DNA of 31,127 nucleotides from positions 1 to 31,127 of the forward strand of contig CAMUNJ010000003.1 in NCBI GenBank assembly GCA_947090235.1, in the 5' to 3' direction. Source of the stretch: an uncultured Bacillota bacterium (GTDB taxonomy: Bacteria; Bacillota; Clostridia; Christensenellales; UBA1242). The notes under the pieces are model-generated. The model was not told where the DNA came from. It saw only the letters and a program-made list of their open reading frames with translations, and made no database searches. Positions 7,148 through 16,060 of this stretch are shown piece after piece. Each line of letters begins with the position of its first letter. The stretch's first letter is position 1. A program made the position numbers and the translations under genes.

Positions 7148-8167
7148 ATGTTTAAGATAAAAGATTTATATAAAGAAGCAGAAAAACTTCAAAAAACTAT
7201 TGTTTTTCCAGAAGCGGCTTTTAGTGCTAGAACTTTGGAAGCAGTAAAAATTATAACAAAAAAGAAAATTGCAAAACCAATTCTTATTGGTGATGAAAGT
7301 GCAATTATTTTGGCTGATAAAGCCTTTAAAAAATATCAAATTATTAACCCGAAAACTTTTGAGAAAACAAAAGAACTTGCTAAATCTCTTTATCAAAAGA
7401 GAAAAGAAAAGGGGTTAACTTTGGAACAAGCACAAGAACTTATTCTTGACCCTTATTACTTTGCCACAATGCTTGTAGCGGAAGGTTATGCAGATGGAAT
7501 GGTTGGTGGGGCAGAAGCATCAACTGCAAAAACAATTAAACCTGCTCTTCAACTTATTAAAGGTGAAAAAAAAGGAAAACCTATCTCAAGTTGCTTTTTG
7601 ATTTATGGCAAAAATAAGTTTCTTGATGGAAAGACTATGATTGTCTCAGACGCTGGTTTGCTTCCAAATCCAAATCAAGATGAACTTGCTGAAATAGCAT
7701 ATCAATCTCTTCAAACTTATTGTAAACTGGCAATTAATAAATTTCAAGAGCCTAAAATAGCCTTTCTTTCTTACTCAACTAAGGGCAGTGCAAAAGGTGA
7801 GGAAATAGATAAAGTTTCAAATGCCTGCCAAAAGTTCAAGAAAGAGCATTCACCAGTTAAGGTGGGAGTTGACTATAAGTGCGATGGCGAACTTCAATTT
7901 GATGCTGCAATGGTGAAAGAGGTGGCTTCTCATAAATGCCCAGATAGCGAAGTTCAAGGTGATGCAAATATTCTTATCTATCCAAATCTTGAAACTGGCA
8001 ATGTGAATTATAAAACAATGCAATATATTGGTGGTTTAAATGCAATTGGCCCAATTTTACAAGGTTTAAAGAAGCCTGTTAATGACCTTTCAAGAGGTTG
8101 TAGCGTTCAAGATATAGTGGCTGTGACGGCAATTACAGCACTTCAAAGTAATAAGGAGGAAAAATAA
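7148..8167 (+). CDS. pta: Phosphate acetyltransferase
   Basis: Converts acetyl-CoA and phosphate to acetyl phosphate and CoA, the first step of the acetate branch. The 339-residue product is the short form typical of Gram-positives: TIVFPEAAFSARTLEAV at the N-terminus, then DPYYFATMLVAEGYADGMVGG, TMIVSDAGLLPNPNQDELA, AFLSYSTKGSAKGEE, and near the C-terminus ANILIYPNLETGNVNYK and DLSRGCSVQDIV. The ATG at 7148 is preferred because AAAGGA sits six bases before it; earlier in-frame starts at 7127 and 7142 overlap or precede that site. The stop is immediately followed by the ackA start (zero-base gap). Confidence 0.95.
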   Translation: MFKIKDLYKEAEKLQKTIVFPEAAFSARTLEAVKIITKKKIAKPILIGDESAIILADKAFKKYQIINPKTFEKTKELAKSLYQKRKEKGLTLEQAQELILDPYYFATMLVAEGYADGMVGGAEASTAKTIKPALQLIKGEKKGKPISSCFLIYGKNKFLDGKTMIVSDAGLLPNPNQDELAEIAYQSLQTYCKLAINKFQEPKIAFLSYSTKGSAKGEEIDKVSNACQKFKKEHSPVKVGVDYKCDGELQFDAAMVKEVASHKCPDSEVQGDANILIYPNLETGNVNYKTMQYIGGLNAIGPILQGLKKPVNDLSRGCSVQDIVAVTAITALQSNKEEK

Positions 8168-9358
8168 ATGAAGGTTTTAGTAATCAATGCAGGAAGTTCA
8201 TCTTTAAAATGTCAACTTTTTGATATGAAAAGTGAAAAGGTGTTGGCCAAATTTAACTGCGAAAAAATTGGACTTAAAGGTTCATCAATAACTTTAAAAC
8301 ATGATGGACAACAAAAGGTTTATGATGTTAAACTTGAAAATCATGAACAAGCAATATCTAATGTTATAAAAATTTTGTTAGATAAAGAAAATAATATCAT
8401 TTCTTCTCTTGATGAAATTGATGCAGTAGGGCATAGAGTTCTTCATGGTGGAGAAATATATACATCTTCTGTTGTTATTGACAAAAAGGTTATGAAAAAC
8501 TTAGAGTCTTTAAAACCTCTTGGACCTTTGCATATGCCTGCTAATATATTAGGTATTAAGGCTTGCCAAGAAGTTATGCCTAAAAAACCTCAAGTTGCTG
8601 TTTTTGATACAGAATTTCATTCAACTTTGCCAGACTATGCGTATAGATATGCTATTCCTAAGAAGGCTTACACTGATTGGAAGATTAGAAAATATGGTTT
8701 CCATGGTACAAGCCATAAATTTGTAGCAAACGAACTTGCAAAATTGACTGGAAAGAAAGGTAAGTTTATTATTTGTCATATAGGTAATGGTGCTTCAATT
8801 TCGGCAGTAAAGAATGGTGTGTGTCTTGAAACTTCTATGGGCTTTACTCCTCTTGAAGGTCTTGTTATGGGGACTAGGTCTGGAGATATTGATCCAGCGG
8901 TTGTTCAAAGAATTATGGAAATGTCAGGTAAGAATATTGAACAAACTATGAACTATCTTAACAAAGAAAGTGGACTTTTGGGTGTAAGTGGAGTTTCTAG
9001 TGATATAAGAGATATTCAAGCAGTTGCAGAGAAAAATAAAGATGCACAACTTGCAGTTAAGATGCTTTGCTATCGTGTAAAAAAATATATTGGAGAATAT
9101 ATCGCAGTTCTTAATGGTGTAGACGCAATTGCTTTCACAGCAGGTAGTGGTGAAAATAGACCAGAACTTCGTCAAGAAATTATGGATAACCTTGATTGGC
9201 TTGGAATTAGTGTTGACAAAAAGAAAAACTTTGGTTTTGAAAGAGGTGTTAACTACGAGATCACTGGTAAAAACTCTCGTGCAAGAGTGTTTGTAGTTCC
9301 AACTGATGAAGAACTTATGATTGCGCGTGATACAAAGAAGCTTGCAATGAAAAAATAG
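8168..9358 (+). CDS. ackA: Acetate kinase
   Basis: Transfers the phosphate of acetyl phosphate to ADP, giving acetate and ATP by substrate-level phosphorylation, in partnership with Pta. The 396-residue length is normal. Family motifs are all present: VINAGSSSLK at residues 4-13, VFDTEFHSTLPDYAYRYAIP, YGFHGTSHKFV, ICHIGNGASISAV, METSMGFTPLEGL-type loop (LETSMGFTPLEGLVMGTRSG) and FTAGSGENRPELR, where the last usually reads AGIGEN. AAGGAGG lies upstream inside the end of pta. The co-transcribed arrangement suggests a fermentative organism that makes acetate. Confidence 0.97.
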   Translation: MKVLVINAGSSSLKCQLFDMKSEKVLAKFNCEKIGLKGSSITLKHDGQQKVYDVKLENHEQAISNVIKILLDKENNIISSLDEIDAVGHRVLHGGEIYTSSVVIDKKVMKNLESLKPLGPLHMPANILGIKACQEVMPKKPQVAVFDTEFHSTLPDYAYRYAIPKKAYTDWKIRKYGFHGTSHKFVANELAKLTGKKGKFIICHIGNGASISAVKNGVCLETSMGFTPLEGLVMGTRSGDIDPAVVQRIMEMSGKNIEQTMNYLNKESGLLGVSGVSSDIRDIQAVAEKNKDAQLAVKMLCYRVKKYIGEYIAVLNGVDAIAFTAGSGENRPELRQEIMDNLDWLGISVDKKKNFGFERGVNYEITGKNSRARVFVVPTDEELMIARDTKKLAMKK

Positions 9359-9365
9359 AGGTATT

Positions 9366-10004
9366 ATGAAAATTACTAAATTTCCACAAAGTTGTATATT
9401 GATTGAAAGTAATGGTATTAAAATTTTAGTTGATCCAGGAACAACTAAATATGAAAAAAAATTTTTAGAGAACTGGAAAAGGGTAGATGCAGTTTTAATA
9501 ACGCATAGGCATGGTGACCATTTGCATAAACAAGTACTTGAAGAGTTTGATGTTCCTATATATAGCACACATGAAGTCGCAAATTTTGCACCTAATCTTA
9601 AGATCAATATAATAAAAGAAAATGATATATTTTCTATAAAGGATATCAAAATAGAAGTTGTTAAGGCTGTTCATGGCTTTGTTGGTATTGCTGGACAAAT
9701 ATTTGAAAATGTTGGATTTGTGATTGATGATGGAAAAACAAGATTATATGTGACTAGTGATACAATCTGTTATAATCACAATTTTAAAGCAAATATAATC
9801 TTTGCAGATATAACATCATTTGATGCGTCAATGAATTTGTGGGGAGCAGTGGAAACTATGAAAGAGGTCGGAGCTGAACTTATGATTGTTGCACATCAAG
9901 ATGGTGGTAAAACAATGTATAAAAAAGAAGAGATAGAAAATTATCTTAAAGAGCAAAATGTGAATTATATATTCCCAGAGATAATGCAAAGTTTTGAAAT
10001 ATAA
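9366..10004 (+). CDS. Metallo-beta-lactamase-fold hydrolase (UlaG-like)
   Basis: The 212-residue product has the metal-binding motif THRHGDHLH (H47, H49, D51, H52), an early strand pair SCILIESNGIKILVDPG, a later histidine in AVHGFVG, the bridging aspartate in YVTSDTICY and a final histidine in IVAHQDGG. This is the UlaG/YtnP-like soluble branch of the superfamily. The substrate cannot be inferred. It starts 7 bases after ackA with an AGAGGT site, so it is probably the third gene of the acetate operon, though a metabolic link to acetate is not evident. Confidence 0.85.
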   Translation: MKITKFPQSCILIESNGIKILVDPGTTKYEKKFLENWKRVDAVLITHRHGDHLHKQVLEEFDVPIYSTHEVANFAPNLKINIIKENDIFSIKDIKIEVVKAVHGFVGIAGQIFENVGFVIDDGKTRLYVTSDTICYNHNFKANIIFADITSFDASMNLWGAVETMKEVGAELMIVAHQDGGKTMYKKEEIENYLKEQNVNYIFPEIMQSFEI

Positions 10005-10017
10005 TTGCATAAAATAC

Positions 10018-10046
10018 TTGACAATAGCGGTTAAACTCGCTATAAT
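10018..10046 (+). promoter_or_regulatory. Strong sigma-A promoter of rpmF
   Basis: Perfect consensus TTGACA (10018-10023), 17 bases, TATAAT (10041-10046). The leader of about 25 bases ends in AAGGAGG before the rpmF ATG. Confidence 0.9.
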
Positions 10047-10076
10047 AAACAAGAATGAATATTTAAGGAGGAAATT

Positions 10077-10268
10077 ATGGCTGTTCCAAAGGGTAAGGTT
10101 TCAAAAGCGAGAAGAAATTCAAGAAACTCTGCAAACTTTAAGGCTACTGCACCAACTTTGGTTGAGTGCCCAAAATGTCACGAAATGAAAGAGTCTCACA
10201 GGGCTTGTAAAAAGTGTGGCACTTATAAAAACGAAACCGTGAAAGTTGTAGAAAAAAAATCTAAATAA
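10077..10268 (+). CDS. rpmF: Ribosomal protein L32
   Basis: A 63-residue basic protein of the large ribosomal subunit. It starts with the typical MAVPKGKVSKARRNSRN and has a zinc ribbon CPKC (residues 36-39) paired with CKKC (49-52). Having all four cysteines makes this the zinc-binding C+ form. AAGGAGG precedes the ATG. The neighbouring plsX gene is the classic partner of rpmF, but here a terminator and a second promoter separate them. Confidence 0.97.
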   Translation: MAVPKGKVSKARRNSRNSANFKATAPTLVECPKCHEMKESHRACKKCGTYKNETVKVVEKKSK

Positions 10269-10275
10269 TTTTATT

Positions 10276-10304
10276 AAAAAAGGCCTTGTTTAAGGTCTTT
10301 TTTT
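10276..10304 (+). terminator. Intrinsic terminator after rpmF
   Basis: Stem AAAGGCCTT/AAGGTCTTT (10279-10287 with 10292-10300, one G-T pair), a four-base loop and a T run. Confidence 0.85.
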
Positions 10305-10404
10305 ATATGTTTTTCATATATTTTGTGGCTATTATGCTTTGCATAATACTATATATTGTATATCGAGTGTAATTTTTAGATTTTGCAAAAACTCATTAAT
10401 TTTC

Positions 10405-10433
10405 TTTACAAAAACTTAATATTTTGGTATTAT
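10405..10433 (+). promoter_or_regulatory. Promoter of the plsX-rnc operon
   Basis: TTTACA (10405-10410), 17 bases, TATTAT (10428-10433). The gap before it (10305-10404) contains a perfect 8-bp hairpin (10330-10348) without a T tract and a 21-codon hydrophobic frame. Confidence 0.65.
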
Positions 10434-10469
10434 AAAAAAGACTATTACTATAAATAGGAGTTTTTTGAT

Positions 10470-11564
10470 ATGGAAAAAAGCAACAATAAAACTGAAAACC
10501 AAATTAATGAAATAAAATATCGCATTGTTGTAGATGCGTTTGGTGGAGATAATGCTCCTCTTGAAATAATAGAAGGAGCTTTATTGGCTATTTCTAAACA
10601 TAAAGATTTAGAGGTAATACTTTGTGGTGATGAAAATAAAATCAAAGAAATTTTGAAAGGTAGAAATCAAAGAATTGAAATTGTTCATGCTCCAGATGTT
10701 GTTTCTAATTGTGACCAACCTACAGAGGCTATTCGTCATAAAAAAGATTCTTCACTTGTAAAGGCTTTTGATATTTTAAAAGAGCGTGAAGATGTTATTG
10801 GTCTTGTATCCGCTGGCTCTACTGGAGCAGTTCTTGCCGGTGCAATCATGAAAATAGGCAGGATTAAAGGTATTTCTCGTCCAGCACTTGCTCCTATTCT
10901 TCCTACAGCAAAAGATAACGATGTTGTTATAATTGATAGCGGTGCTAATATTGATTGTAAGCCTATAAATCTTCTTCACTTTGCTGTTATGGGAAGTGCT
11001 TATTATTCTATTATTTATAAAAAAGAAAACCCTAGCGTTGCACTTCTTTCTAATGGAGCAGAGGAAAGTAAGGGTAATGAACTTGTTAAAGAGACCCATC
11101 CACTTTTAAAGGAAGCACCATTAAATTTTGTTGGCAATCGTGAAGGGAATGATTTTATGAGAGGTGATGTTGATGTTATGGTTGCCGATGGTTTCCCTGG
11201 AAACGCACTTTTAAAGGGAACAGAAGGAGCGGTCAAAGCGGTTGTTTCTATTTTGAAAGGCTCAATTAAGGCTGGATTTTGGAGCAAAATTGGTGCATTA
11301 TTTATGAGACGCGTTTTTAAAGATATCAAAACACGCGTAGATGTCCAAGGTAAACATGCAGGCTCACCATTCTTAGGATGTAAAAAACTTGTTGTAAAAA
11401 ATCATGGTGTTTGTAAGAGATTGAACATTGCGGCTTCAATTGACCAAACAATACTACTTTACAACGAAAAGTTAAATCAAAAGATTGAGGAAGCAATAAA
11501 TCAAGTTTCGGCAAAACTTAAAGCCATTGAAGAAGAAAAAATAAAGGCTGGTGGAGAGGCGTGA
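10470..11564 (+). CDS. plsX: Phosphate acyltransferase PlsX
   Basis: Makes acyl phosphate from acyl-ACP, the donor for PlsY in phosphatidic acid synthesis, at the membrane surface. The 364-residue product has the family start IVVDAFGGDNAPLEIIEGA (usually VDAMGGD), VSAGSTGAVLAGA, APILPT, VVIIDSGANIDCKP, VALLSNGAEESKGNELVKE, NFVGNREGNDFMRGDVDVMV and DGFPGNALLKGTEG. An extra N-terminal stretch of about 16 residues (KSNNKTENQINEIK) and a charged tail are slightly longer than usual. It overlaps rnc by four bases (GTGA). No acpP or fab genes lie between plsX and rnc. Confidence 0.95.
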   Translation: MEKSNNKTENQINEIKYRIVVDAFGGDNAPLEIIEGALLAISKHKDLEVILCGDENKIKEILKGRNQRIEIVHAPDVVSNCDQPTEAIRHKKDSSLVKAFDILKEREDVIGLVSAGSTGAVLAGAIMKIGRIKGISRPALAPILPTAKDNDVVIIDSGANIDCKPINLLHFAVMGSAYYSIIYKKENPSVALLSNGAEESKGNELVKETHPLLKEAPLNFVGNREGNDFMRGDVDVMVADGFPGNALLKGTEGAVKAVVSILKGSIKAGFWSKIGALFMRRVFKDIKTRVDVQGKHAGSPFLGCKKLVVKNHGVCKRLNIAASIDQTILLYNEKLNQKIEEAINQVSAKLKAIEEEKIKAGGEA

Positions 11565-12181
11565 AGTTAGGTTATAATTTTAAAAATAAAGAACTTTTAA
11601 ACCGTGCTTTAACTCATTCATCAAAATCGGCAGATAATTATGAGAGACTTGTATTTTTGGGTGATGGAATTTTAGATTTTGTTGTTGGAGAATATCTTTT
11701 CAAGCAGAGCGATATGGACGAAGGAAAGTTAACGGTTTTACGATCACATTTTGTGAGTGAAGTAAATCTTTGCAAAGTGTTTGACAAGTTGCAACTTGAA
11801 AAAGATGTTGTATTAGGCAAAAGTTATCAGGGTGCAATTTCAAAGGCAATCAAGGGCGATGTGGTCGAGGCGATTATTGCTGGCATATATTTAGATAGTG
11901 GACTAGAAAGGGCAAAGGAATTTATAGTTAAAAATCTTGAACTAAAAACCTACAAATCTGTTGTAGATGACAATTATAAGTCTAAATTACAAGAACTTAT
12001 TCAATCAAGTTTCAAGTGTAAAATGCAGTATGTGACAGAGAAAGATGAAAATAGCGAAAATTTCACCTCCAAATTCTTTATGGACGAGGATGAGATTTCA
12101 ACTGGCATTGGACAATCTAAACTTGAGGCCGAACAAAACGCCGCACATATTGCTATAACAAAGTTGTTTAAGAGTTATTAG
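11561..12181 (+). CDS. rnc: Ribonuclease III
   Basis: Cleaves double-stranded RNA in rRNA precursors and mRNAs. The 206-residue protein starts with GTG, overlapping the plsX stop (GTGA), and lacks about ten N-terminal residues seen in E. coli. Residues 1-125 are the nuclease domain and about 140-205 the dsRNA-binding domain (KLQELIQSSFKCKM to EAEQNAAHIAITKL). The signature reads ERLVFLGDG: E28 and D35 are kept, but the metal-ligand glutamate (E41 in E. coli) is V31. The equivalents of E65, D114 and E117 are E54, D100 and E103 (GDVVEA). The enzyme may therefore have altered activity. The family call is secure. Confidence 0.93.
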   Translation: MKLGYNFKNKELLNRALTHSSKSADNYERLVFLGDGILDFVVGEYLFKQSDMDEGKLTVLRSHFVSEVNLCKVFDKLQLEKDVVLGKSYQGAISKAIKGDVVEAIIAGIYLDSGLERAKEFIVKNLELKTYKSVVDDNYKSKLQELIQSSFKCKMQYVTEKDENSENFTSKFFMDEDEISTGIGQSKLEAEQNAAHIAITKLFKSY

Positions 12182-12233
12182 CAAATAAATGTTGCACGAT
12201 TATTTTTAAAAATTTTATAAGAGAGAAAAAAAT

Positions 12234-15200
12234 ATGATATTTAAAAAAATTGAAATGGTGGGATTTAAATCCTTCGCAGACAGAACAGTAATTGAATTTG
12301 ACAACAATTTTACTGCTATTGTTGGACCAAACGGGTGCGGAAAGAGTAATGTTTCCGATGCTATTCGTTGGGTTCTTGGTGAGCAAAGTGCAAAGAGTCT
12401 TCGTGGTGACAACATGCAAGATGTTATTTTTGCGGGAACTGAAAAGAGAAAAAGTCTTTCTTACTGCGAAGTGACACTCACTTTTGATAATTCTACAAGA
12501 TTCTTCAATTTTGATTATGACGAACTTGCAATCACAAGAAAACTTTATCGTTCTGGCGAAAGCGAATATTTGATCAATAGAAACACATGTCGTTTGATGG
12601 ACATCACCAATCTTTTGTTTAACAGTGGTCTTGGTAAGAATGGTTATTCTGTTGTAGGGCAAGGCAAAGTTACCGAAATGGTAGATGCTAAGCCTGAAAC
12701 TAGGCGTGCAATGTTTGAAGACGCTGCAGGAATAAGCAAATACAAGGCAGATAAGGCCGAGGCAGAGCGTAAACTTGCAAGAACGCATGACAACTTAACA
12801 AGACTAAATGATATTCTTCTTGAACTTGAGCGTCAAATGGGTCCACTCAAGAAGCAAGCCGAAAATGCAAAAAAATATCTAGAATATAAAGGTCAACTTA
12901 AAGATTTGGAAGTTAATGCATACATATATCAATATGAAAATGCTAATGTCGCTAAAGAACAAATCAATATCAAACTCAAAGGTCTTGAAGAGCAATTAAA
13001 TTTGCGTAACAATGAACTTGAAGATGCAACTTCTGGTTATGAAGTAGCCATGAATTCTCTCAATAATTTTGATAGAAGTTTATCTGATCTCAATCAAAAG
13101 ATTCTTGAACTTACTGTTGGTCTTGAAAAGCAAGAGGGGGAAACAAGACTTGCTAGAGAAAGAATCAATTTTACTCATAAAGAAAATGATAGATTACATT
13201 TAGATTTATCTAATTCTCAAACTGCTCTTGAATATGCGAACGAAAGAAAGCAAAATAAGGACAAAGAAAAAAGTGATTTACTTGAGGATTTGCAAGCACT
13301 TGAAAAATCTTTTGATGAACTTAGCCAAGAATATTCGCGTCTTGCAAATGAAGTTTCTATAAATGAAAATCAGGCAGGATTAAGTCAACAAAAGATTATT
13401 GAAACTTTAGGGTCTTTGTCGGATATTAAAAGCAGTGTTTCAAGACTTCTAGCTGAAAAAGAACTTTTGGGCAATTCTTTGATTAACCTTGAAAAAGATA
13501 TCACATTATTTAGCGAAAAGAAGGCTGAACTTGAAATTTTATATAAAGAAAGCGAGCAAAAGGTTGAAGATGGCGAAATTTTCCTTACAGGAATAAAAGA
13601 GCGTTGTGAAAGTTTATCAAGTAAAAATTATTTGGCAGAAAGTAAACTTAGAAGTCTTGAAAATGAGAAATCTAATACTATAACTCAAATAAAAGTTTAC
13701 GAAAACAGAAAAAAACTTTTAGCAGAACTTCAGGCTGAATATGAAGGTTATTCCCATGCTATCAAAAAACTTTTAAAAGAAAGCGAGAAAAATTCTGTTT
13801 TAAAATCAAAAATTGTAGGCGTTGTTGCTTCTTTGATTCAAGTTCCTCAAAAGTTTGAAACCGCAATAGAGGTTGCACTTGGTGGTGCAGTACAAAATAT
13901 TGTGACATTTGATGAAGAAGGTGCAAAAGAACTTATTTCTTTCTTAAAAAGCAATCAATTTGGACGAGCAACTTTTCTTCCTATTTCTTCTATGAAGAGA
14001 AGAGATTTAGATTCAAGTATGTTTACAGGAAAGAATGGTGTTTATGGAGTTGCAAGCAACTTGGTTGACTACGATAAAAAAATAGACAATGTTGTTTCTA
14101 ACCTTTTGGGTGGAACAGTTATTGTTGAAGATCTTGCAACTGCAGTTAATCTTGCTAAACAATTTTCTTATTCTTTTAGAATTGTTACACTTGAGGGTGA
14201 TGTTGTAAATCCACAAGGTTCACTTACAGGAGGAAGCAAAAAAGCTGAATCTGCCAATCTTATGGGGCGTGAGCGTGAAATACAAACTTTGACTATAGAA
14301 ATTGAAAAATTAAATACAAGATTAAATCAAATTTCGGATGAAATAAATTCTCTCAATAATTCTTTTGCAGGAGACAAGAGAGCCTTAACTGAGACCATCA
14401 ATGAGCAAAATGCATTTACAGTTGAACTTGCTAAAGACAAGGAAAAGAGAGATGGTTTGAACAGCAAACTTTTAGAAGTTTGTGATAATTTGAAGGCTTC
14501 ATCAATGGAAGCAGAAACCGTTAAGAACAAACTTGCCTTGATTGCAGACGAACTTGCAAGAAGCGAAAAATTGGAATCTGCATTAAGTGGAAATCGCGAA
14601 GATGCAGACGAACTTGCAAGAGAACAAAAGGCTAGATTTGAAAGTTTAAGACAAGAAAGAGATAAAATAAACGATAATATTTTATCAGTTAAGGTTGAAA
14701 TTGCCTCAATAAAGGCAAAGATTAATGCAACTAATGATGAAATTGCAAGACTTGAAGACGAGATTGGCAGACAAAACATGATTATCGAAGACACTAAGTC
14801 TAAACTTGAAAAAAATCAAGAGTTTATTGATTCTGCTGAAGAGATGATAAAAGTTCAACTTGCTTCTGCTCCATCTTCTGCAAAGAAAGACGAACTTCAA
14901 AGCATGATTGACAGGCGTGGCAAGATAGAAGAAGAAAAGGCTCAAATTTCTTTAAAAATAAAAGAACTTGATGGCAGAAAGGCAAGTTTAATGGAAGAAA
15001 TTTCTCGTTTGAATGACAGAAAATTTAGAGAAGAAATGAATCTTCAAAAAGTTGACACTGAACTTGAACAAATGCAAGAGCGTATTTATGAAGAATATTC
15101 TCTTACTTACGATGGTTGCTTAGAACTTCGTAGACCAGACTTCAACATAAATGAAGGTATGCCAGAAATTAATCGTTTAAAGAAAGCAATCAATGCTCTT

Positions 15201-15818
15201 GGTTATGTCAATGTTAATGCCATTGAAGACTGCAAGGCTCTTTTAGAGCGTTATGAAGATATGTCTACTCAATGCGACGACCTTAAAAAGGCGGAAGATG
15301 ATTTGAATAAGATTATAAGAGATCTTTCTGGAATTATGGTTGAAAAGTTTAATAACGAACTTGACAGAATCAATGAAAGTTTTAAACTTACATTTAGAGA
15401 GTTGTTTGGTGGTGGTACTGCTAAACTTGCACTTAGTGATGAAGAAAATCCTCTTGATAGCGGTGTTGAGATTTTTGCTCAACCTCCTGGAAAGAAGATA
15501 CAAAATATGACGCTTTTATCTGGTGGAGAAAAATCTTTGACTGCTATGGCCGTTATATTTGCTATTCTTCGTATTAAGCCTCTTCCTTTCTGTTTGTTCG
15601 ACGAAGTGGAGGCCGCTCTTGACGACAGCAATGTTGAAATAGTTGATAAGTATCTTAAGAAACTTTGCAATGAAACTCAATTTATTCTTATCACCCACAA
15701 AAAGCCAACCATGGAATATGCTGAATCTTTATTTGGTGTAACAATGGAAGAAAAGGGTGTTTCTAAAATCGTTTCTGTTAAACTTTCTGATGCTATTCGA
15801 CATGCTCAAGAAAATTAG
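12234..15818 (+). CDS. smc: Chromosome partition protein SMC
   Basis: The ATPase core of the SMC-ScpA-ScpB condensin, which organises and separates the chromosome. The 1194-residue length is typical. It has Walker A GPNGCGKSN (residues 31-39), the Q-loop/R-loop region WVLGEQSAKSLRG, two long coiled coils (about 165-510 and 670-1010), a hinge at about 525-665 ending in GSLTGGS, the signature LLSGGEKSLTAMA (S1096) and Walker B FCLFDEVEAALDD (D1123, E1124). A GAGAG-containing site precedes the ATG. It follows rnc after 52 bases in the common rnc-smc-ftsY order. Gene end to ftsY start is filled by repeat copy 2. Confidence 0.97.
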   Translation: MIFKKIEMVGFKSFADRTVIEFDNNFTAIVGPNGCGKSNVSDAIRWVLGEQSAKSLRGDNMQDVIFAGTEKRKSLSYCEVTLTFDNSTRFFNFDYDELAITRKLYRSGESEYLINRNTCRLMDITNLLFNSGLGKNGYSVVGQGKVTEMVDAKPETRRAMFEDAAGISKYKADKAEAERKLARTHDNLTRLNDILLELERQMGPLKKQAENAKKYLEYKGQLKDLEVNAYIYQYENANVAKEQINIKLKGLEEQLNLRNNELEDATSGYEVAMNSLNNFDRSLSDLNQKILELTVGLEKQEGETRLARERINFTHKENDRLHLDLSNSQTALEYANERKQNKDKEKSDLLEDLQALEKSFDELSQEYSRLANEVSINENQAGLSQQKIIETLGSLSDIKSSVSRLLAEKELLGNSLINLEKDITLFSEKKAELEILYKESEQKVEDGEIFLTGIKERCESLSSKNYLAESKLRSLENEKSNTITQIKVYENRKKLLAELQAEYEGYSHAIKKLLKESEKNSVLKSKIVGVVASLIQVPQKFETAIEVALGGAVQNIVTFDEEGAKELISFLKSNQFGRATFLPISSMKRRDLDSSMFTGKNGVYGVASNLVDYDKKIDNVVSNLLGGTVIVEDLATAVNLAKQFSYSFRIVTLEGDVVNPQGSLTGGSKKAESANLMGREREIQTLTIEIEKLNTRLNQISDEINSLNNSFAGDKRALTETINEQNAFTVELAKDKEKRDGLNSKLLEVCDNLKASSMEAETVKNKLALIADELARSEKLESALSGNREDADELAREQKARFESLRQERDKINDNILSVKVEIASIKAKINATNDEIARLEDEIGRQNMIIEDTKSKLEKNQEFIDSAEEMIKVQLASAPSSAKKDELQSMIDRRGKIEEEKAQISLKIKELDGRKASLMEEISRLNDRKFREEMNLQKVDTELEQMQERIYEEYSLTYDGCLELRRPDFNINEGMPEINRLKKAINALGYVNVNAIEDCKALLERYEDMSTQCDDLKKAEDDLNKIIRDLSGIMVEKFNNELDRINESFKLTFRELFGGGTAKLALSDEENPLDSGVEIFAQPPGKKIQNMTLLSGGEKSLTAMAVIFAILRIKPLPFCLFDEVEAALDDSNVEIVDKYLKKLCNETQFILITHKKPTMEYAESLFGVTMEEKGVSKIVSVKLSDAIRHAQEN

Positions 15819-15831
15819 TTTGATTGTTAGT

Positions 15832-16042
15832 GTGCTTTTCTTTTAAAGAAAAGCACCAAAAGAAATATAAATTGCGATGCTTGATAAAATTTATCTTCGC
15901 ATCGCAATTAAGATTTTCTTTTTGTACTTTATAAATATTTTATTTTTTAAAGAGAAATAAAAGCCAACATTTTTATTTTTCTTTCAAGAAAAATAAAAAG
16001 TGTTTAGTTTTCTTTTGTTTCTTTTCTTTAGAAGAAAAGAAA
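15832..16042. repeat. Composite four-hairpin intergenic element, copy 2 (smc-ftsY gap)
   Basis: Hairpin 1 (15832-15856, 12-bp arms, one-base loop); spacer CAAAAGAAATATAAA; hairpin 2 ATTGCGATGC/GCATCGCAAT (15871-15880 with 15899-15908); an AT-rich middle; a long stem (about 16067 minus 100, that is 15967-15983 with 15986-16003); TTAGTTTTCTTTTG (16004-16017); and hairpin 1' (16018-16028 with 16032-16042, perfect 11 bp). The 14-mer is the exact reverse complement of the spacer in copy 1. It ends 9 bases before the ftsY ribosome site. Confidence 0.75.
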
Positions 16043-16060
16043 ATAAAAAAGGATTTGTTT

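Noticed and set aside
8924..9649. 241-codon open frame on the minus strand across ackA and the MBL-fold gene
   Set aside because: Antisense to two secure genes; rich in Phe, Ile, Ser and Cys as expected for a mirror frame in AT-rich coding DNA; no ribosome site.
12168..12788. 206-codon minus-strand frame over the start of smc
   Set aside because: It is opposite highly conserved SMC sequence (Walker A) and has no start signals.
14327..14794. 155-codon minus-strand frame rich in Ser and Leu inside smc
   Set aside because: Mirror of the SMC coiled-coil; composition reflects the reverse of Glu/Lys codons.
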